64,000 nt of DNA from contig NW_020290019.1 in NCBI RefSeq assembly GCF_003144195.1, positions 246,509 to 310,508 of the forward strand, given 5' to 3'. A program made the translations under genes and the position numbers. Positions 47,886 through 60,370 of this stretch are shown here, in pieces (the stretch's first letter is position 1; each line of letters starts with the position of its first letter). Source of the stretch: Ceraceosorus guamensis (lineage: Eukaryota > Basidiomycota > Exobasidiomycetes > Ceraceosorales > Ceraceosoraceae). Below the pieces are notes generated by a model that was not told the origin of the DNA, did not search any database, and saw nothing but the letters and a program-made list of their open reading frames with translations.

Positions 47886-50800
47886 GATTGAAGAGTGCCT
47901 GATCGGCGGGTGACAGCTTCTCTTTGAGTGCTAGCTCGAGTGGTGGATGCCGTATGTTGTCAAGTCCTGCTTGATCAAGCCCTGAGGATGCTTTGTTGCT
48001 CACGAGCTACTACTACAGAACGCTGTCGCGTTGCTTTGCACTCCTAGTCCCTTGCGCACCATGCAGCGTGTCTTTTTGCGAGATCATCGGGGCGCGCAGT
48101 GGCGTTAGGGGAGAGATGCTACGAGCCTGCCGAAGGGCAGAGATGGTGGGTGTACACCAAGTGTCTGCACTACGGAAAGATGGGTCTCGTGGATCACTCT
48201 CGAGTGGCAGCGATGTGAAGAAAGGAGCGCATACACTAAGTTGGGAGCTCACTTCGCTCGATCGAGCGTCGTAACCACGCCGAAATTCAGTTCTCGCAGT
48301 GACGCAAACGGGCTGACCGCTCCGAGCCCCGGCGGCGACTCGTACACTATTCACGATTCGGCCTTGGTGCTGACTTGACTCACAGACTGTAGGTACTGCG
48401 ACTGTCTGATGCACTCCAATTGGCCCAAGACTCGGACCATAGAGAAATGCACAAAAAGAATAATTACACAACAGCGGTAGCGAGCGGCTTCTGCTCGCTG
48501 AGCGATCCAGCCTGCACGCCGCATGGCCTTCCCTTCGATCCACGCCATCCGGCCACGCCATTTTCCTCTGAGCGAGTCGCGATGGCTTCGACGCGTAGCT
48601 TAGCGCAGCTCAGCAGGAGCTGGAGATCGCATTCCTTCAACTCCGACGCATCCACAAGCGCATCACCTGCAGATCCGCGAGGAGACCAAGCAAGGCCAGC
48701 AGATCGACTGGAGTCGTGAGAGAACGTGCATGCAGCTTTGGGTGCTCAGCATGCAAGCAGCCACTTGATGACGCGCGCTACCCTGCCACTCGCTGCACGC
48801 ATCAGAGCTCCTACATAATTGTAGTTCTTACGTTTCCAACGGTCAGTCCTCGGCACCAGCACGGACATACGGTACGTTCTGCCTTTGCACGGGCACGGCA
48901 CCGCACACGTACGCCAACGCCTCGAGCATTTGGTGGGATGCGTGAGAGGCCAAGTAGCGAGTAGGTACAGTCAGTGAAATGTACAATTCAGCCAGCTGCT
49001 GTAGACGACGAGAAGACTTCGCGGCAGACCAAACTCTTGGCCCAACGCACGGTGCCAGATGATCGGCGAACTGCGTCGGTCTCGAGAGCGCAAGCAAGGC
49101 CAAACGAAGCTTAGGCGGTAATGACTTCCAATTAAGATACCAAAGACCCACCGCTGTGTTCACGATTTCAATTAGTGGAGGGTGCAGCTCTTGATTCTCT
49201 GCCCACAACGCTCCATGCACATGCCGCAACGACCCTCACATTGCGGGCCAAAGAAGCTTCGGACGGCTCACGGGTGCTCTACTGCACAGCGCGTGAGCAC
49301 AGGTCCTTCATTGAGCTCGCGGTACAGTCACGAGCATACTGTAGAAGCATCAGGCGGCCACACCTGCGAGCAAAGCCCTTCGCGCGCTCCTCGTCACTCG
49401 CACTCACGACTGCGACTCGTGGCGCACAGCTGCTCTTGTCTCCGCCCAACCCATTACGGATGTCCCCGAATCTCTCAGAGACGCGAGCGCGGAGTCAGCA
49501 TTCCCGATTAACACCGATGTGTGATGTTGTTGCCCCCCAGATCTGCGGCCTATAGCGCTGCTGCGGGCACCTAACGATAGCGCCGTTAGCGGTTGTCCAT
49601 GGAGCTGCATCCGCGCAGCAACTTTCGGTCAAGCTGCAGCTAGCTAGATCACCCACAGCTCACAACGGCTACAGCAAGAGCCACCCTGCGTGGATCTAGG
49701 CCTCCCGGCCCCTTTCTGCCGCAGGAAGAGTCTCGGGACACAAGAATGCTGCATGCCTGCAACCGCGGCTACATAGCTTTACCTCACAAAGGACGACGGA
49801 AGTCAAAGCTTGCGGAGCAGATGGGGCTATTGGACCCTGCCTGAGCCCCAGGCTGCTCCGCTCCTGCGGAAAGAGATCGATGTGAAGAGCTTCGTGTGCG
49901 GCCGGACGCTGTGGCTTGACTGCTCCCTTAAGAAAGTCTCCAGGCTCATCGAGAAGTACAGCACCACATTTCAAATTTTAAGTGTGAAAGATGACGATGA
50001 ATGGATGCTCTCGACATGTGCATGCGTGCTCCATCCGTCGTCGCTTTCCGAATCTTGTCGAGCCGTGTGGACGCTGAAGGGAAAAGAGGCGAGAGTGGAA
50101 GTCAGCGAGCTCACAAGACGAGCGAATGTATCAGGCTGCTAGGGAGAGATTCGATCAAAATGACAAAAAGCAGTGAGTGCACTCCAAGCTGTGTCGAGGA
50201 TTCGATCCAAAATCACCGAATTTCACAGTAGAGTGGGATTGCATCACCAATTTCGAGTCGTAAATGTGCCTTTGCCTGCACACATCTCCGCGACCACAAA
50301 TCGAGTGGGGCCGCACGAGTGGCTGTCGAACACACCTGCCCCATCTGACATCATCCTTCGGCTCGAGCTTGTTGGGTCAAAGCGCCAGACTCGCCTGGAG
50401 ATGGCGGCTCTTGCTGCTCTGCATCCGTGATTGGGTCAGCAGCCTCAGGGCCGTCGGGAATGCCGTTATAGAGCTCTGTGCTATGACTGCCAGAGAGCTG
50501 GCGGGCTCACAACATCGGCTATGTGATTGGATGCAAAGCAGATCGCAATCAAGGGCAAATCAGAAGCATGATGGAGCAAAGTGTAGAACGTGACGATGAC
50601 GGCGCGCATGTGCCTGCGCATCAAGGAGACAGCTCGAGTCGTGAGTCAGGTATGTGAGTGCTTGCGGTACAATGAAAGATCTTAGCAACGTGCATGAGGG
50701 CAATGTATGGCCTGTATGGCCGGACGGTTTGATGGTGGTGGGGGGACAGCGAGGGCGCAGGGGACGACGAGCAGGTAAGATGTGGGTAGCAGGGGAGAGG
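47886..50800. other. 2.9-kb gene-poor stretch
   Basis: It contains the promoter of the MDR-fusion gene and an ATTCACGATT copy at 48349-48358, with a GTTCACGATT variant at 49158-49167. A minus-strand frame (48003-47821) reads ELALKEKLSPADQALFNHG and overlaps the start of the large gene; it may be a leader ORF. Nothing else looks coding. The right end should be the 3' UTR of the DPBB gene. Confidence 0.45.
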
Positions 50801-52175
50801 CTATGCCGCATCGGTCGACATAAGAAGTGGTGGGTCATCGTCCAGCAATGGTCGAATGTCGTAGCGAGCTTGCTCAGGAAGCACCTGAGCAGAGGCTGCA
50901 AGAGGAGGTAGAGCATCCCAAAGGCTCCACGCGCCAGCCAAAGCGCTCAAGCTCCACCAGGGTATGGAAGGGGCATCCCGCGCAGCAGAATTCCAATGCT
51001 TGATGCGGTTGCTCAGCGGATTCGAAGTGTTGGGCACGACGCCGAAACCTTCGCCGCTTACCGCCACGCTGTCGTAGGACGGACAAACCGCTCGGCGACC
51101 TTCTTCCGGTGTTACGTCGGCTGCTCGACGAACAAGAGATGCTTTGGGCTGCTGAGCAACTTCCGACCACTCGCTCACCCCTTCTGTGTGCAGGTATTGG
51201 CGAGCGTCATGCAGCTGTAGATGATGATCATGGTGCGCACGAACGTGCTGTGCTCGTCCTTGCAAGGAGGTGCTGAGCGGCGCGGAGGTTGAGCTGCGTG
51301 TCAAGGTCGAGCTCCGGGTAGGGCTCAAGGAGCTAGAATTTGTGAGCAAGTCCTGGCTTTGAGCGAGTGTGCTGTTCGAGCTCGATGTTGATGCCGATGG
51401 TGTGGCCACGGGGGTTGGCGCTTCAGACGGCGGTGTGGGTGCGATTGCGGAAATGAGACTGTGCAGATCGGGATCGCTGGGGCAACAGGCGCTCGATTCT
51501 TGTGCCCAATCCGAACCCAAAGCCGCTGGATCGTTGGAGCCGGCCCATCGCGAGCAAGATACGAGCCTGTAGCTAACATTCCACACGCTATTTTTCACGG
51601 CACCATAGAGTGGCGTAGTGAGTGATCAGCGCTAATGGCGATCGTCGATGATCCACGACTCACCCATAGTCGTGATCTCCTGGAAAGAAGTCTCTTGCGA
51701 TGCCTTTGCTTGGCCACGCCAAGTCCCAGTGCACGTAGGCGCCCAGCCTGTTTGGTTTGTCGCTCGTTGCGCCGCACCAGTCTGTGCCAGGGCACTTGTC
51801 GGTCACCTTTACCACAACAGAGGGCCCATCGCTGCCGAGATCCAATCCATCGCCTTCTGGAGGAAGCGGTGCAAGTGGCGTGTTCAGTAGTTGGAGCTCA
51901 GCGCACAGCCCGCAGGCCGGTCCAAAAGAGCCGTTGGAGCCATACACCAAGCTGTTGATCGCTGCGGTCGGATGGCGAGTTGATCGACCCACGCAGCCGC
52001 AGGATGCGATGTAGTCGTCAGGCAGATCGTAGTGCGTGAGAGTCGCCCATCCAAATACGAGATCGTCGGGAAACTGCCAAGCGGTGACTTGAGTTGGCAG
52101 CAGAAGCAGCGGCGATGAGGTCAAGAGCGCACTGCACACAATGTTTGCTAGTCGACCCAAGCGCGAGGGCGACAT
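50801..52175 (-). CDS. secreted DPBB (expansin/RlpA-like) protein with Ser/Thr-rich tail
   Basis: Two exons (51664-52175, 50801-51587) give 432 residues. The N-terminus has a basic start, a hydrophobic core (SALLTSSPLLLLP) and a likely signal-peptide cut near VTAW at about residue 34. The folded part (about 35-210) matches a double-psi beta-barrel: ATLTHYDLPDDYIASCGCVG, FGPACGLCAEL, SVVVKVTDKCPGTDWCG, WDLAWPSKGIARDFF, and VWNVSYRLVSC after the intron. Cysteines are paired in the style of expansin/GH45-like proteins. After that comes a Ser/Thr/Pro linker, a His-rich patch (AHHDHHLQLH), and a Trp-rich hydrophobic segment with an acidic end. Such proteins bind or loosen cell-wall polysaccharide. 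Whether it has hydrolase activity cannot be told: the catalytic Asp pair of GH45 is not clear. The tail might anchor it to membrane or wall. Confidence 0.8.
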
Positions 52176-52956
52176 TGCGCAACCCGGCAGGGGCAACAAG
52201 CTGCCTCGGCGACAGATGCGGTCGCGCCCACGGTGCCAGAAAGGAATTGAGGGCTGTGATCAGAATGTTGAGACATGCGGTAAATCACATGCGAGAGTTC
52301 GGTAGTAGTGTCAGTGCACTCAGTCAGAATGGAAGAGTTGCGAATGCAAAGCGTAGATCCCTCGATTGCGCTTTCAGTCAAGAGTCGAAAGTCAAGTCTC
52401 TCAAATCAGAAAGAGTCAAAAGTAACATGAGGCACCGGTAGCCATGCAGAAGAGGCTGCCCAAACTTGCGGTATCCCCGCGCGCGACCTGCGGGCTTTCC
52501 CCCCCACACGGGCGCGCCTGCCCTATCAGGTCACGTGATCGCAATCCTTGGCTTGGCTTTCAGACGCCTCTTTATTCGCGATGCTGGAGGGATCGATGCA
52601 TGGATGCAACCCCGCGAGAATGCGCGCAAAGCGACCACATCGTGCAGGATGCCGACAAGATGCAGCACTCCGGTTGGCCCACCGTAGGTGTAGAGCCAGG
52701 GATGCATTGATACGCTATGCCGGCGCAGGCATCACCCGGTCCACTGGATCGCGATGTACCGCCTTTGGTCCTCGCCATCATTCAGCCTCTCCGTCTCCCG
52801 CGCCAAGAGAACCTCTTCCCTTTCTCTAGCAACCACTACACCATAACGGCAGCGCGCATCCTTCGCACGTTCGTGACTGATTCATCCCCCCGAAGGCCAG
52901 CATAACCATTTCAAACACTGCACCGGCCGCCTGCACTGCCACCTAAAATCGACACC
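52176..52956. promoter_or_regulatory. divergent promoter of DPBB and PMP47-like genes
   Basis: 781 bp between divergent start codons, with TCACGTGA at 52531-52538. No gene is visible. Confidence 0.45.
52531..52538. promoter_or_regulatory. TCACGTGA box
   Basis: An extended palindrome (TCACGTGA) 419 bases upstream of the carrier start and 356 bases upstream of the DPBB start. Possible bHLH site. Confidence 0.4.
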
Positions 52957-54444
52957 ATGTCTTCCGACGACTCTTTCATTCACGCCTGCGCAGGCGGAGC
53001 AGGTGGCGTGATTGCCATGACTGCTACCTACCCTCTCATGTCCATCAGCATGAGAGCTGCTGTGCAAAGCAGCAAGCATCCCGAGGAGGTGCGTGAGGCA
53101 GAGCCAGGCGCCGAAGATGGAGATGGACGAGTAGGCAGGCAGATGTCAGGAAGGGTCGCCGTAGCAAAGGGCGGTCAGCTTGCCATAAGCACCATGACGA
53201 TTGCGAGGCAGGATGGGGCGCCGAGTGTGTCGTGCTGGAGCATGGGCAGCTGATAAATCATTCGCTCTGTCCTTTCGCCGACCCAGTCGATGGTCACTGC
53301 AGCTGCGAAAATCATCCAAAAGTGAGACAATGGCACTGCTGCTGCAGTCGATCGAAGTACAGGCTGACAGCAAGCTTCTCGTGCTGCAGGGAGGGCATCA
53401 CTGGACTGTACTCCGGCTTGAACTCTTCCCTGATTGGTGTCGGAGTGTCAAACTTCATCTACTAGTGAGCATATAGGGTCGAATACCAACGCGACCGAGG
53501 TCCCTCTGCTCATTTCCAAATCTACGACCACCAATAGCTTCTTCTTCGAGAAGACGCGTGATGCTATTTTGGTGTCCAAGCAGCGAGTGGTCGCTGCGAA
53601 CACATCGAACCCAGCAGCTGCCATTGCTGCTGGAGGCGCGCTCTCCACTCTCGAAAGCATGCTCGCTGGTTTCATTGCTGGTGAGAAGACTGTTCTGGTA
53701 GCCACAAGGCGAGTGTTCGTTCTGATGCCTTGCACGCTCCCTCGCAGGCTCCGCTACAACCATCGCGACGAACCCTATCTGGGTGATCAACACACGTCAG
53801 ACCGTACGGACGGACTCGGAAGAGGCCAAGAAAGCTCCTGGTCAGGTTGTGCAAAAGCAGAATGGACAAGCGCCGGTGAAGAAGATGGGCTTTATTCAGA
53901 CGGCTAACCACGTCCTCAAGACTGACGGCCTCGCGGCTTTCTGGAGAGGTCTGGGACCAGCTCTAGTGCTCGTCATCAACCCAATCTTGCAGGTGAGACA
54001 TTTCGCACAAAAGGAGCTGCAAAGTGACGCCTAGCTGATTGGGCGCTTGACGCCCTCTGAATGCAGTACACTGCCTTTGAGCAGCTGAAGAATTGGCTCG
54101 TGAAGTCCAGACTTGCGCGTCTTCCCGAGGCACAGCGTGGACTCGGCGTAACCCTTTCAGACTTGGACTTTTTCCTTCTCGGTGCCTTGTCCAAGCTCTT
54201 TGCGACAGGACTGACGTATCCACAAATCGTCATCAAGAGCAGGCAACAGAGCGGAGGCAAAGGCTCTTCAAACGTCTGGACTGCCATGACGGAGATTGTC
54301 CAGAGAGAAGGCATTGCTGGACTCTACAGGGGTATCGCTTCCAAGCTGCTTCAGAGCGTCGCTACTGCCGGTATCCTCTTCGCTTCGAAGGAGCAGGTCT
54401 TCAGAAGTGTGAAGCTTTTGTTGGCTGCGGATGCCAAGAAGTGA
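52957..54444 (+). CDS. PMP47-type peroxisomal carrier (SLC25A17 family)
   Basis: Six exons (52957-53088, 53287-53321, 53390-53464, 53538-53680, 53748-53992, 54067-54444) close in phase and give 335 residues. The first repeat has TYPLMSISMRAAVQ (24-37), in which the acidic residue of the mitochondrial-carrier PX[DE] motif is missing, a trait of PMP47. The 35-bp exon 2 is supported because it supplies the helix AAAKIIQ and joins to KEGITGLYSGLNSS. Later parts include NPIWVINTRQ, AFWRGLGPALVLVINPILQY, and GALSKLFATGLTYPQIVIKS. PMP47 relatives carry ATP, CoA, FAD or NAD across the peroxisomal membrane for fatty-acid oxidation. The basic stretch near the middle may serve peroxisome targeting; the substrate is not fixed by sequence. 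A relative lies at 2402-4095. Confidence 0.88.
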
Positions 54445-55896
54445 TCAGCTTCTCCTGTGTAAACACTTCGCAGCCCTGGAATGTCTCCATTGCGCTTGCT
54501 ATGCGCACTCGCAAATGTCACATATCGATGCAATTGATACATCGGGAAGCCCGTCTCGGGCACTCGACGCGGAAATGTACCGCCGCGAGTCAAGATTGAG
54601 GAAACGAAAGCAGTTTTAGCGAGCTCGATCAGCAACATCATGCTGCGCAATCACGAATCCTTTGCCAGCCAAAACGAGAGGCCAAGCGCTTGCTTACTGG
54701 AGGCTCTGAACCTCGCCGAGGGAGACTTTGATGACGTGGTAGAGCGTAGCGATGGACGAATTGAAGACTGAGAACAGCAAACGGCATGTACAGTCAAACG
54801 TTGAGCACCTCGCTTTCAATCTGCGGCCTGCTCAGCAGACAACGAAAGACGTCGAATGAAAGCCAATCACAATAAGTTGCTGCAGAACTTCGAATCGAGA
54901 ATCGTGAATCGTACAGGCAGGTGTGTGCAAATCGGTGCACGCGATCACGACGACTATATATAGCTGCCGTCGCGCGTCCGCCCGCGCGCTTTGTGTTGAA
55001 ATTGCTTGATTGATGATGGGCCAAGCAAGGCTTTTTGTTTGCGAGGGCTTGATGCAGTGAGGAGTGGCTGCAAATGTGGCTCAATAACAAATCGAGAACT
55101 TGATTTGCGTCAGAGCTATGGTCAGAAGACACCTTTGCATGACCCCTAGCGCCCGCCCGGCCCATGCCGCATCCCACGGGCATGCAGCATGCAATGCTGC
55201 ATATCTTTTGAAGCAGTCCCCTCACTGATGAGATGCCTGCCCGCGCAGGCCGCGCTATTTACCGCGCGCAGCAGCCGCCGCGCGCTTGCACGATGCTGGC
55301 TATCATGCTGCTGCTGATGCTTGATTCTGAACGCCGTCCGCTCAACCGAGCAGGCGGGAGGGATTGTGCGGATCTCGAAGTCGCGGTACAGTCGATCTCT
55401 TGCACCACACCAGACTCCCGAACACGATCGACGCCCGCTCCCCGCTCCATCTTGATTGAAGCTCCTTTCTCCACTTTCACACTCCTTGTCATTGCGCTCT
55501 TCGCGCCAGCTCCTCACTCCCAATCTGACAACCCTCGCCGTTCGACATTGGTCATTCGAAGGCTTTTACGTCACACTCTTTTCATCCCCACGAGTCGCTC
55601 ATTTTGGAAAGCGCTTTGACTGCCCCCATCAGACGTGCGACTACGCCATCCACCACCTTGCGACGCGCATCATCTGACTTTTGGCTTGGATCAGCAAAGC
55701 TCAAACAATTTGGCGCGCTCTCCTAGCCTCGATTGAGGTCTCATTCACCCGCGTGTGTGCTGGTCACGCACCCTCCGATAAAAGCTCCCAGGCCACAGAA
55801 CTCATCGCTTGCGCTCCTAGCCCCAGCCGGCGCCTTCATCAGCGTACTCATCCACAGAAGCGCCATTTCGCCCGGTGCTGAACAGTGCTGGCCGAC
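54445..55896. promoter_or_regulatory. intergenic region upstream of Kch1 homologue
   Basis: 1.45 kb without a gene. It has AATCACGAAT at 54649-54658, ATCGTGAAT at 54901-54909 and a TATATA tract at 54956-54961. The last 400 bases are pyrimidine-rich, as in a promoter/leader. Short frames on both strands are not protein-like. Confidence 0.45.
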
Positions 55897-58090
55897 ATGT
55901 GTTGCGGAAATGCTGAATGGAAGAGAGAAGAGGTGCCGGATCACAAATTTGACTTCATTGATGTCCGAGACTACTGGACTAATGGGTTCTTGACCCGATT
56001 GAGGTGAGTGCGGGGGAAGCCCTGTGGCCGCTTTGGACTCACCCGGCCGAGGCAGTGCTGATATGCGCGTCGTTGTGTCACAGGTACGGCATCCTGTACC
56101 TGCTGGTAGCCAAGTCAATCGCGGTGTACATCGCAGATATCTACACTGCAATCACGCTGCTTGCACTAAACCATTTCGCCGGATCGCTCTACCAGATCGC
56201 TCAAGATGGCGGCAACGATAGCTGGAGCGTTCCCTTGGTGTACGGTAAATGGGTGTTTTTAGGGTGCATTCTCTTTGGTTTCTTGCTGCTGGCCTACGAA
56301 GCCCACAAGGCTAGGGCAGTCATTCGCAGCAGAGATATCAGCTACGCCTACACCAACGTCATGGCTAACAACTACTACAGTCTAAGATCCTACGAGCACT
56401 TTTGCTTCTTTTGTCAGATCAACAACTCCAAGAAGAAGAAGGACGAGTTCGCTTTCTTCATCTTCTTCACTTTCAAAGGTAGGTCTTGCGTTGATGAGGA
56501 AGTTTAGAGACATCTTGCTGACTTGGCACTTGGTCGCGGGCAGGCTGGAAACGTCTCCTCGTCGCTGATGGCCCAAGACAAGTCATCAACGCCTTGACGC
56601 TGGTTGCTGTTGGCCACAAAGTGCACTGGTCTAGCAACGTGGCAGACTACTACGACAACAACATTTGGACTGCAGTGCTACTGCTTACCATGATTTTCAC
56701 GGTGTTGGTCTTTGCTGCCAGCGCCATCATGCTGATCATCGCTGCTATCATGTACGTGCCTCTCATCTGCTACATCAAGGGCAACCTGAAGGAGTACTGT
56801 TGCCACAAGATCGACAAACGTATCGCAGAATTGGTGCAGAAGAAGAAGAAGCAGAGGCTTGCAAGACATGCCGCCATTGCGCGAGCAGAAGCAGAGGGTG
56901 ACTTCAGCCATTTGAAGAACAAGAAGGGAGAGATCATCGGCAAGGCGATGCAACAGCCAACGCTTCCACAAGTGGACGTCGACTTGTTCGGTGATGACAC
57001 CAAGTCTCCGCGCGGAATGATCGGCAATGGGCGACCTGCAAGTGTCGCTTCATCTCAAATACCTTACGGCATGAGCGAAAAAGGTTTCTACGATCAGGGC
57101 GAAGTGGGCTCGAACGCGCATCTCGCGATGAATGCTGGGGCGCCAGGCTACGCCCCAGGGTATGGATCACCATCATTGCCGCCTTCTGCGCACACGAGTC
57201 CCGACGCGCATCCATTGCATTTCAGAGGTCGGGGCTCGGATCAAAGGCCAGGAAGTCCGTCCGCAGATGTACTTGCCTCGATGGGTCCGATCGGCACTTC
57301 ACCTGCTTTCTACGCACAACGTGTGACTGGCAGAGGCAATGGCGGTCACTTGGCAGAGGGCGGCCATGAAGATGCAGCCTACTCGCATGCGGGACCGCAC
57401 GGACGTTCGCCCTTATCGCCCGCTTATCCACCCCCCGAAGCTTACAATGGGCAGGGTCTTGGCGGTCGTCCTAGCGCCAGACAGCACTCAAACTATGCCG
57501 ACTACCCACCCGACTCAGCAGGCCCTGGACCCGCCGGTAATGGCCCTGCAGATTTGAGCGCTTTTGCTCCGTACGATGATCGATCGGCTCGCGGCCCGAG
57601 CCCAGTTCCTTCTTATGGACCGGCGGATGTTCTCAACATGTACACCCACGAAGAACAGCACAACGGACAACTCAATACGGGTATTCACGGCAATCGTTCG
57701 CAGCAACCTTCCGCGATGGGCGAGTGGGACCAGTATCATGACGGTCTCGATACGCCTCGCGGAGATGTAGGAGCTTCGAACGGTGGCTACCTGCACGAAG
57801 GTAGCACAGCGGTGCAGGATGCCCAGTATGCTGGCTACGACCAGGCTCAGGCCGCGCAATGGGATGCTTACGATCAAATGGCGCAGCAAGAGCAAGCAGA
57901 TCATGGCGCCCATCAGCAAGATCAAGGTCAGCAGCAACAATACTCTCATGATCAATTTGGCGGTCAGCAGCACGGACAGTGGGATCAAGGGTACCAACAG
58001 GGCGACGATGGGTACTATCATCAAGGTGGACACGTCCAGACATCCGCATATCATACGCAGCAAGATTCTCAAAGCTACCGCGCAAGATGA
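55897..58090 (+). CDS. Kch1-type potassium transporter
   Basis: Three exons (55897-56003, 56084-56478, 56544-58090) give 682 residues. MCCGNAEWKREEVPDHKFD leads to FIDVRDYWTNGFLTRL, and then the KCH core: YGILYLLVAKSIAVYIADIY, GKWVFLGCILFGFLLLAYEA, SYAYTNVMANNYYSLRSYEH, FFIFFTFKGWKRLL, and a long membrane pair from about 255 to 300. In yeast Kch1/Kch2 mediate low-affinity potassium uptake at the plasma membrane and switch on calcium influx in response to pheromone or ER stress. After the last helix the protein has a Lys-rich KKKKQRLARHAAIARAEAE segment and a 330-residue tail rich in Gly, Pro, Tyr, Gln and His, longer than in yeast. The assignment to the fungal potassium channel (KCH) family is strong; the tail's role is not known. 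Confidence 0.9.
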
Positions 58091-60370
58091 CAGAGGCGAC
58101 CCAGCGACAGCTGCCCCTACGACTGTTCAAGCTCCGACTCGCACCCTCACGCTCATTTGTACACTGCTTCGCAACGCTCGCAATCCCTTTGCCAATTTCA
58201 GCTGCGCTTTGCTTCTCTCTTCTCGCCCAAGTTCCTGTCCACGAGTCGCACTTTTCCATTCTTCTAATTCTCAACCTCACTCCATGCGCTCCTTAGCATC
58301 TCAAGCGTGCCTGGCCAGGCCATTTGTACATAGCATCCCCAGTCTACACCCACTACAATTCCAGCGCACCGCTTCCTACCTATCGCCGAAAGACCGGCTT
58401 AGCAGAATCGGCCGAGCACAAGGGGGCTTTACTGGGTTTCTCTTGGCGCTGCGCCCCAGGTCTGACTGGCAGCAGCGCTACTCTATCCCCAGCACGGGCA
58501 GAGGTCTTTTCAAAGAAGCGGCGGATCCTGTTGCAGTCATCCCACGTCTGTTTGCGGCGAGTCGAGGATGCGTGTAGAGGGGAGCGACGAACCAGAATGG
58601 CCTGATTTTGTGTTCACTTCGTGGAGAGTCGGTCGGCATTGCTGCGACGCAAGCAGCAGCCTCACCACTTGGGGCGCTTCGCGAAAAGGCGTTCAGCGTC
58701 ACTCGCACGCACGGCGCGGCAAGTCAAGGAGTGGCTAGGAACGTGCCTGCTTGGCAAGTCATCTACCCACCCACAAGCTGGTTCCCGTCGAGGCTTGGCG
58801 GGATGGGCGGGGTGAAGTAGGGCCGGAAAGCAGCTCTATACATGTACGCAAGCATGGGACCTATTCCCGGAGCATTCATCAGCATGCATCATGCGAACAG
58901 CTCTAGCAGTCACGAGTTGTGTGGCGCGCGCGAAACGCGTGTGCTGGACCGCGCGGCGTGATGACCCCGCGGTCCGCCAAGTTGTGTTTTTGCCTTGGCG
59001 CGTGGGATCAAAGCTCAGATGCATGCATGCGATGATGCAACCCTACACCTGCATATGTGCTCCCCCTCTCCCTCCGAAACATCCGTCACGTCCATGCTGG
59101 CACGCGAGCGACTCCACTGCTGGCAGACTCACTCGGATGAGACAGTCAGTCCCACACGCTTGCTACTGCCGGTCAAGACCCTGATCTCAAGAAAAGTCCA
59201 GGTATTCACGTTTGAGAGACAAGTCACATGTGTCTCGGGCCCTAGGTGGACTGTTCCGCAAGCGTACCGCCAAACGGTGTTTGGCTCTTCTGTGTGAAGG
59301 CGGTGATGCTAAAGCTCGACAGATTTATCCATACAGACAGGCTTTTTGACGTGTGTTCGGCGAAAGGGTCTGGCGCGGACGTGGTCGATGAGCGCACCGG
59401 TGCACCCGATTGGGACTTCTTCTGGGAAGGAGGTGCTGGCGTTGGCGAGCATTCTGCATGGCGCTCGGCTCGCAGACGACGCGCCACTTTGGCTGTTTAG
59501 CGAGGCGAGGAACCGCTTTCGGTGCTTCGTATCAGATCGACAGGGTGCAGGGTTTGTCCGCTCTCTTGGCATGACCTTATTGCTGTAGCGCTTGACGCGA
59601 CGAGCTGCACATGCGAAGCAGAGCACGCGAGGGAGTAGGCATGGCAAGAGATCTTGGCTGTCGTCGGATCACCCTGGCGCTTCATCGGGTCCCAGGCTTG
59701 CTGGCTTAGCGCGCATCGTACGATGATCGCCTGCCTCCCTTTTCCCCCTGGCTATTCACTCGGCGAGTCGGCAATAAGTGCTCCTCTGCCACCACTTTGG
59801 GCCCACAGTGAATCAAGCCACGGTTTCATTATTCGTAATTGCACCTTCACATGTACCTCGGCTAGCGAAGCAGTGATCCAGTCCGACGATAGAGAGGCTT
59901 GGCTGCGGCCCCGCATTGCCGATGGGATCCTCCCATCGTACCTCTTCTTCCCGGTCTCCCTGGGCCCGTTTGCGTCGTCGTGAACTCGTCTTCGAGGCAT
60001 CTCAACGCCAACTTCCTTCTGACTTACGTGCGAACGTGCTTCACTCTTTCGCAATTGCCGTATGTGCCAACATGCTTGGCAGCCCTCAAGGCTTGGCATC
60101 GTCATCGTCAATGAGTGTCCTGGCTATCAATCTATCGTCCGGCGGTGAGAGCGGCAAGGGCCATGCCGCGCCGAGAATGACGATCGCTGCTCACTTTGAC
60201 ACATTGCACCACGGTGCGGCAAGCTGGACCGAGAAAGAGGGCCACTGACATACAAAAGGCGGCATCGGAAAGCTGTTTGGGGTTGAATGACCCATCCATC
60301 GACATCATCTTCTCTCTTGTATACCCTCTCCGCATCTCGACTCCCTTCTCATTCGAACAACTCTGCAACC
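58091..60370. other. 2.3-kb intergenic region upstream of CHRD gene
   Basis: Contains the 3' end region of the Kch1 homologue and the promoter of the CHRD gene. Frames on both strands are short and overlap each other. A TATA-like ACATACAAAAGG is at 60248-60259, about 110 bases before the CHRD start. Confidence 0.45.

Noticed and set aside
59246-59500. 84-codon plus-strand frame with partly protein-like sequence
   Set aside because: It overlaps equally open frames on the other strand and has no conserved motif or splice partners.
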